A DNA stretch of 33,849 nt from an uncultured Oscillospiraceae bacterium (lineage in GTDB: Bacteria > Bacillota > Clostridia > Oscillospirales > Acutalibacteraceae), in NCBI GenBank assembly GCA_900550315.1, contig URRK01000003.1:1-33849 (forward strand). The letters run 5' to 3'. Shown here piece after piece: positions 31,106-33,849 of the stretch. Numbering within the stretch: position 1 is the stretch's first letter; each line of letters begins with the position of its first letter. Under the pieces are notes generated by a model. It was not told the DNA's origin. It did no database searches and worked only from the letters and a program-made list of their open reading frames with translations. The position numbers and the translations under genes were made by a program.

Positions 31106-32787
31106 TATCCCACCTCCCTTATCGGCATAGCCAATACTTTTTTATCTGTGGTTTGCTCTGAAATAAACCGCAATATTTCCTCGATCTGATTCCGATGGCG
31201 GAACACGATCTCAATATTGGAGTCCTCAAAAATATTGATGCGTTCTATCAGATGAATGACCATTGGCCGCGTGAGTTCGGTCACATTTTCATACTGACGG
31301 AACTGTTCAATCCAGGACTGCTGCTTTGAAACGCCGTCGAGGATTTCCCGTTTCTCTTTGTTCAGCTTTTCGATGGCGGCAGTTGCTTCGGCGATTCTTT
31401 CTGCAAGCTCTTTTTTCAGAGACTCATATTCGGACCTGTCCAGCAAGCCTGCCCGCAGATCCTCATAAATTCCGAGGCGCAGCGTGTTGTTTTTCCGAAC
31501 GACTTCTTCCTGTATTTCGATGCTTGCGTCAAGCTGCTTCAGTTTGTGCTTTTCCCATGACAGATTTTCAAATTGCCTGAGCGCCTTATCCACATCCAGC
31601 AGCAGGTCGATTTGGTGCCGGACCGTCTGATAAATTACCTGACCCAAAATATCTTCTCTTATGGAATGCCTGCTGCACACCGTTTTATCGTGCTTATTGG
31701 CGTTGCAGACATAATATACATAGCGTTTGCCTGCGTAGGATACCGTCTTTCTGACAGCCGTAGCACCGCAGTCGCCGCAATAAATGCGGCCGGCGTATAC
31801 CGGTACTGTTACATCTCCCGCACGGCAATGCGTATCGTCCTTCAGCAGTTCCTGAACAAGCTCAAAATCACGCACAGAAATAATAGCCTCATGTGTACCT
31901 TCCACGCGAAGCCACTCACTTTCTGCTTTTGCAACCACTGTCTTGGTCTTATAATTCGGCGTTGTTCGTTTGCCCTGGATCATCACGCCGAGATAAATTT
32001 CATTCTTCAGAATGCGCCTTACAGAAACATGACTCCATATGGCTTTTGAAGATGTCTGAAAGCTCGTTTTGTACTTGCTTCCGCTCAGCCGCTTATACTC
32101 TGCAGGCGAGGGGATGCCGAGTTCGTTCAGACGCACGGCAATATTCTGCGGGCTCAGCCCTTCGATTTTCCACCGGAAAATGTCCCTTACAACATCTGCG
32201 GCAAATTGATCAACAACCAGCTTACTCTTATCATTGCTGTCTTTGACATATCCGTAAGCCACAAATGCTCCGGCATACTCTCCGTTTTGCTTTTTCGCCG
32301 TGAGGTTTGTACGGATCTTGGTGGATATATCCCGGATATAAAAATCATAAACGAAGCTGTTGATCGTAAAGGCAAGATCATCCGAAGATGTTGCCGAAAG
32401 CGAATCATAGCCCTCGTTTATGGTAATAAACCGAACGCCGAGTTTGGGGAAAATCTTTTCTTTATATTTTCCCACATCAATATAGTCTCTGCCGAAACGG
32501 GATTGATCCTTTACGATTACGCAATTGACCTTTCCCGCCTCAATGTCCTTCATCATTCGCTGAAATTCAGCACGGTCAAAGTTGGAACCGCTTTTTCCGT
32601 CATCCTTGTACTCGTCATACAGTTCGAGTTCCGGATGCGATTTCATAAAATCATATATCAGCTTTCTCTGGTTGCTGATACTGTTGCTTTCGCTTTTGGC
32701 TCCCGAAGAGCACGAAAGGTCGTCATCCTCCTTCGATAAACGAAGATAGATGGCAACCTTGAATGTTTGATCTATAATCTTATTCAT
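31105..32787 (-). CDS. Large serine recombinase (first of three)
   Basis: A complete 560-residue large serine recombinase. Catalytic Ser lies in IYLRLSKEDDD; then SGSNFDRAEFQRMMKDIE and VKDQSRFGRDYIDVGKYKEK, the recombinase domain (GLSPQNIAVRLNELGIPSP), the zinc ribbon (IYCGDCGATAVRK ... CNANKHDKTVCSRHS) and a coiled coil near 410-500. It has an extra insertion after the active site (LSCSSGAKSESNSISNQ). First gene of the recombinase operon; about 140 bp of non-coding DNA separates it from the DUF6870-like gene. It differs clearly from the other two, so the three are old paralogues and not a recent duplication. Confidence 0.93.
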   Translation of the reverse strand: MNKIIDQTFKVAIYLRLSKEDDDLSCSSGAKSESNSISNQRKLIYDFMKSHPELELYDEYKDDGKSGSNFDRAEFQRMMKDIEAGKVNCVIVKDQSRFGRDYIDVGKYKEKIFPKLGVRFITINEGYDSLSATSSDDLAFTINSFVYDFYIRDISTKIRTNLTAKKQNGEYAGAFVAYGYVKDSNDKSKLVVDQFAADVVRDIFRWKIEGLSPQNIAVRLNELGIPSPAEYKRLSGSKYKTSFQTSSKAIWSHVSVRRILKNEIYLGVMIQGKRTTPNYKTKTVVAKAESEWLRVEGTHEAIISVRDFELVQELLKDDTHCRAGDVTVPVYAGRIYCGDCGATAVRKTVSYAGKRYVYYVCNANKHDKTVCSRHSIREDILGQVIYQTVRHQIDLLLDVDKALRQFENLSWEKHKLKQLDASIEIQEEVVRKNNTLRLGIYEDLRAGLLDRSEYESLKKELAERIAEATAAIEKLNKEKREILDGVSKQQSWIEQFRQYENVTELTRPMVIHLIERINIFEDSNIEIVFRHRNQIEEILRFISEQTTDKKVLAMPIREVG

Positions 32788-32925
32788 AGCGCCACTCCTA
32801 TCTGTATTATTCGAGTACGAATAAACAGCCGGAGTTATCGCTGATTTTGTCCGTATTTGATTATAGCACAGACAACCGAGAAAATCCAGCCGTTACACTT
32901 AAAATCCGCATAGCAATTATTACCA

Positions 32926-33141
32926 TTACATTGAAGCGATCATGGAAGTGAAGCTGTCGGTAAGGGATTTGTCCTTGTCTGCGTATGATACCCGGACAAC
33001 GACATCTCCGACCTTAAAGCAATACGGATCCTTGATCTGTTCAACATAAGACCTCACACGCTCTTCCAGCGGCAGGCTTTTATCTATCACGACATCTCTG
33101 ATATCCACCAGTTCAGATAAGTTCTTTTCAGACTGTTCCAT
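32926..33141 (-). CDS. DUF6870-like small mobile-element protein
   Basis: A 71-residue protein: LVDIRDVVIDKSLPLEERVR, SYVEQIKDPYCFKVGDVVVR, VSYADKDKSLTDSF. This matches my memory of the DUF6870-type family found beside large serine recombinases in gut clostridial elements; function unknown. GGAGGTG stands about 9 nt before the ATG. It lies between the conjugation-regulator genes and the recombinase operon and may be read with the latter. Confidence 0.75.
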   Translation of the reverse strand: MEQSEKNLSELVDIRDVVIDKSLPLEERVRSYVEQIKDPYCFKVGDVVVRVSYADKDKSLTDSFTSMIASM

Positions 33142-33169
33142 AAATCATTACACCTCCATGTGTTCGTCT

Positions 33170-33265
33170 TTACAACTTGTATTTTTGCCATAATTTACTT
33201 GGTATATTCAAAAACAAAATGCTCATTGCCTCCGCCTGCAGCGAACAGGTCCACAGAAATTTCAT
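33170..33265 (-). CDS. Possible 31-residue small ORF in the element leader
   Basis: ATG 33265 follows AAGGCGGGGAG closely and gives MKFLWTCSLQAEAM then SILFLNIPSKLWQKYKL before TAA. The hydrophobic middle with a basic end could be a leader peptide or a tiny membrane peptide. No family known. The GC-rich hairpins just upstream could regulate it. The ribosome site is a little close to the start, so coding is uncertain. Confidence 0.3.
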   Translation of the reverse strand: MKFLWTCSLQAEAMSILFLNIPSKLWQKYKL

Positions 33266-33269
33266 CTCC

Positions 33270-33480
33270 CCGCCTTCATTGTGGCCGGGCCGCGAGTTAC
33301 GGGAGTACCATTGTACCCGGCCGGATCGTCGCGGTATACGGGAGCCACCCGTATATCAGTGCTCTTGGTTCTGCTCGCCACGCAGACGGATAGCCGCTTC
33401 CCGGTTCGGGGATGTAGAGGATAAGCTGTTCAATTTTCAAGGTACAGGTAAGCACGGGGGTGCCTTACACAAGTAAATAC
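33270..33480 (-). other. GC-rich hairpin-bearing intergenic region
   Basis: Between the HTH_16 terminator and the small ORF I find no gene of normal size but several hairpins: ATACGGG/CCCGTAT (33336-33354), GTAC/GTAC with CCGG flanks (33305-33316), and GTAAG-CAC/GTG-CTTAC (33448-33468). Base composition is richer in G+C than the element's genes. It could be a transcript leader or part of a transfer or recombination site. Confidence 0.4.
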
Positions 33481-33523
33481 GGATGGTTTTCTCATCTCAT
33501 ACACTCGCCGACAAGAAAATTTC

Positions 33524-33561
33524 AAAAAAATGCCGGCTTCAGATATTCCGAAACCGGCATT
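33524..33561 (-). terminator. Terminator after the HTH_16 gene
   Basis: Minus strand AATGCCGG pairs with CCGGCATT, followed by TTTTT; 5 bp past the HTH_16 stop. Confidence 0.85.
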
Positions 33562-33565
33562 CGCC

Positions 33566-33757
33566 TCAAATCTTAAATTTTGAGATATTAAGCGCAATAT
33601 GTATGAGAATGTACTGCTTCAGATCCTCATCCAAGCGGCCATACAAATAGGAATTATGCTCGATCATCGGCATATACAATTCCAGTATGGTCTCTAAATC
33701 CCGATGATTTCCCATAACGGCCCCTTGCAGAACCTTTTTGAACTCTGATGTGTTCAT
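33566..33757 (-). CDS. HTH_16-type conjugative-transposon regulator
   Basis: A 63-residue protein of the short HTH_16 (PF12645-like) family, as in Tn916-related elements: FKKVLQGAVMGNHRDLETIL, ELYMPMIEHNSYLYGRLDED, LKQYILIHIALNISKF. These resemble the N-terminal region 2 of sigma factors and are encoded directly after an ECF-like sigma gene. The ATG overlaps the sigma gene's stop (ATGA), as in those elements. Probably controls element transfer or excision genes. Confidence 0.85.
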   Translation of the reverse strand: MNTSEFKKVLQGAVMGNHRDLETILELYMPMIEHNSYLYGRLDEDLKQYILIHIALNISKFKI

Positions 33758-33849
33758 TCATCATCACCGCCTTCCAACAGACGGGAGCGCAGCTTTTTCA
33801 GTGCAATGCACCTTTGATTTCTGACATATTGCAACGAGCAGTTGAGTCT
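33754..33849 (-). CDS. Sigma-70-family regulator of a conjugative element, C-terminal end
   Basis: Only the last 31 residues are in the window: RLNCSLQYVRNQRCIALKKL, RSRLLEGGDDE. The segment S-x-x-Y-V-R-x-x-R-x-x-A-L-K-K-L-R is the recognition-helix end of sigma region 4. The stop overlaps the HTH_16 start. Pairing of this sigma-like gene with HTH_16 is typical of Tn916-type regulation modules. Confidence 0.7.
   Translation of the reverse strand, partial: RLNCSLQYVRNQRCIALKKLRSRLLEGGDDE

Noticed and set aside
1..33849. CRISPR array
   Set aside because: No regularly spaced repeats with unique spacers were found; repeats present are pairs or short direct repeats explained above.

Overview
The window looks like DNA from a gut-type Clostridia (Bacillota): strong AAGGAG-type ribosome sites, GTG and TTG starts, clear TTGACA/TATAAT promoters, and mobile-element gene families typical of clostridia (TnpV, large serine recombinases, HTH_16 and sigma regulators, DUF6870-like). 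I see no rRNA, tRNA or CRISPR. Codon style changes near 1.2 kb and again near 22 kb, so the window is a mosaic of at least three origins. All family names come from reading motifs; no database search was run.

Layout. (1) 1-6013, minus strand: a surface-glycan operon with two glycosyltransferases, a PglC-type phosphoglycosyl transferase and a DegT-type sugar aminotransferase. At its head sits a large DExH helicase with seven helicase-associated (HA) repeats. (2) 6030-7463: a 1.43-kb segment bounded by perfect 26-bp inverted repeats. It holds a tyrosine recombinase (frameshifted at an A9 run), six AGTCAA repeats, a terminator at one end, and at the other a near-consensus promoter firing out across the repeat into the helicase-glycan operon. 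This is the architecture of a phase-variable invertible promoter. (3) 7484-8981: a 36-bp perfect palindrome, a consensus promoter and a HipB/HipA-like pair. (4) 9031-10222: about 1.2 kb without genes, holding two related promoters and two copies of a structured RNA whose stems covary. (5) 10223-10721: two small genes, one a zinc ribbon.

(6) 10902-18142: a putative peptide-modification (RiPP-like) locus. An ArsR-type regulator and a 29-residue peptide gene run leftward. A tight six-gene operon runs rightward: HprK-like kinase, S26-type peptidase fused to a PqqD recognition domain, radical SAM/SPASM enzyme, acyl carrier protein fused to an FkbH glyceryl-loading enzyme, PF14907-type nucleotidyltransferase, and an unrecognised protein with a possible Cys/His acyltransferase-like N-terminus. 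The combination suggests a peptide that is cut, radical-modified, phosphorylated and perhaps acylated with a glyceryl unit carried on the carrier protein.

(7) 18249-21985: a plasmid-like block with a tyrosine recombinase, a RepL-like replication protein, a PemK/MazF-like toxin and small unknown proteins. (8) 22123-27041: a truncated IS30-type transposase, an AAA-ATPase/PD-(D/E)XK protein, a MATE transporter behind a strongly structured leader, and a 3-methyladenine DNA glycosylase. (9) 27165-33849: TnpV, an abrB gene cut off at its 5' side, then one end of a conjugative or mobilisable element with three tandem large serine recombinases (the last with an in-frame amber stop), DUF6870-like, HTH_16 and a partial sigma factor.

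The two best candidates for undescribed biology are the promoter-inverting element in front of the helicase-glycan operon and the kinase/peptidase-PqqD/radical-SAM/ACP-FkbH peptide locus. The duplicated structured RNA at 9.3-10.2 kb is third.
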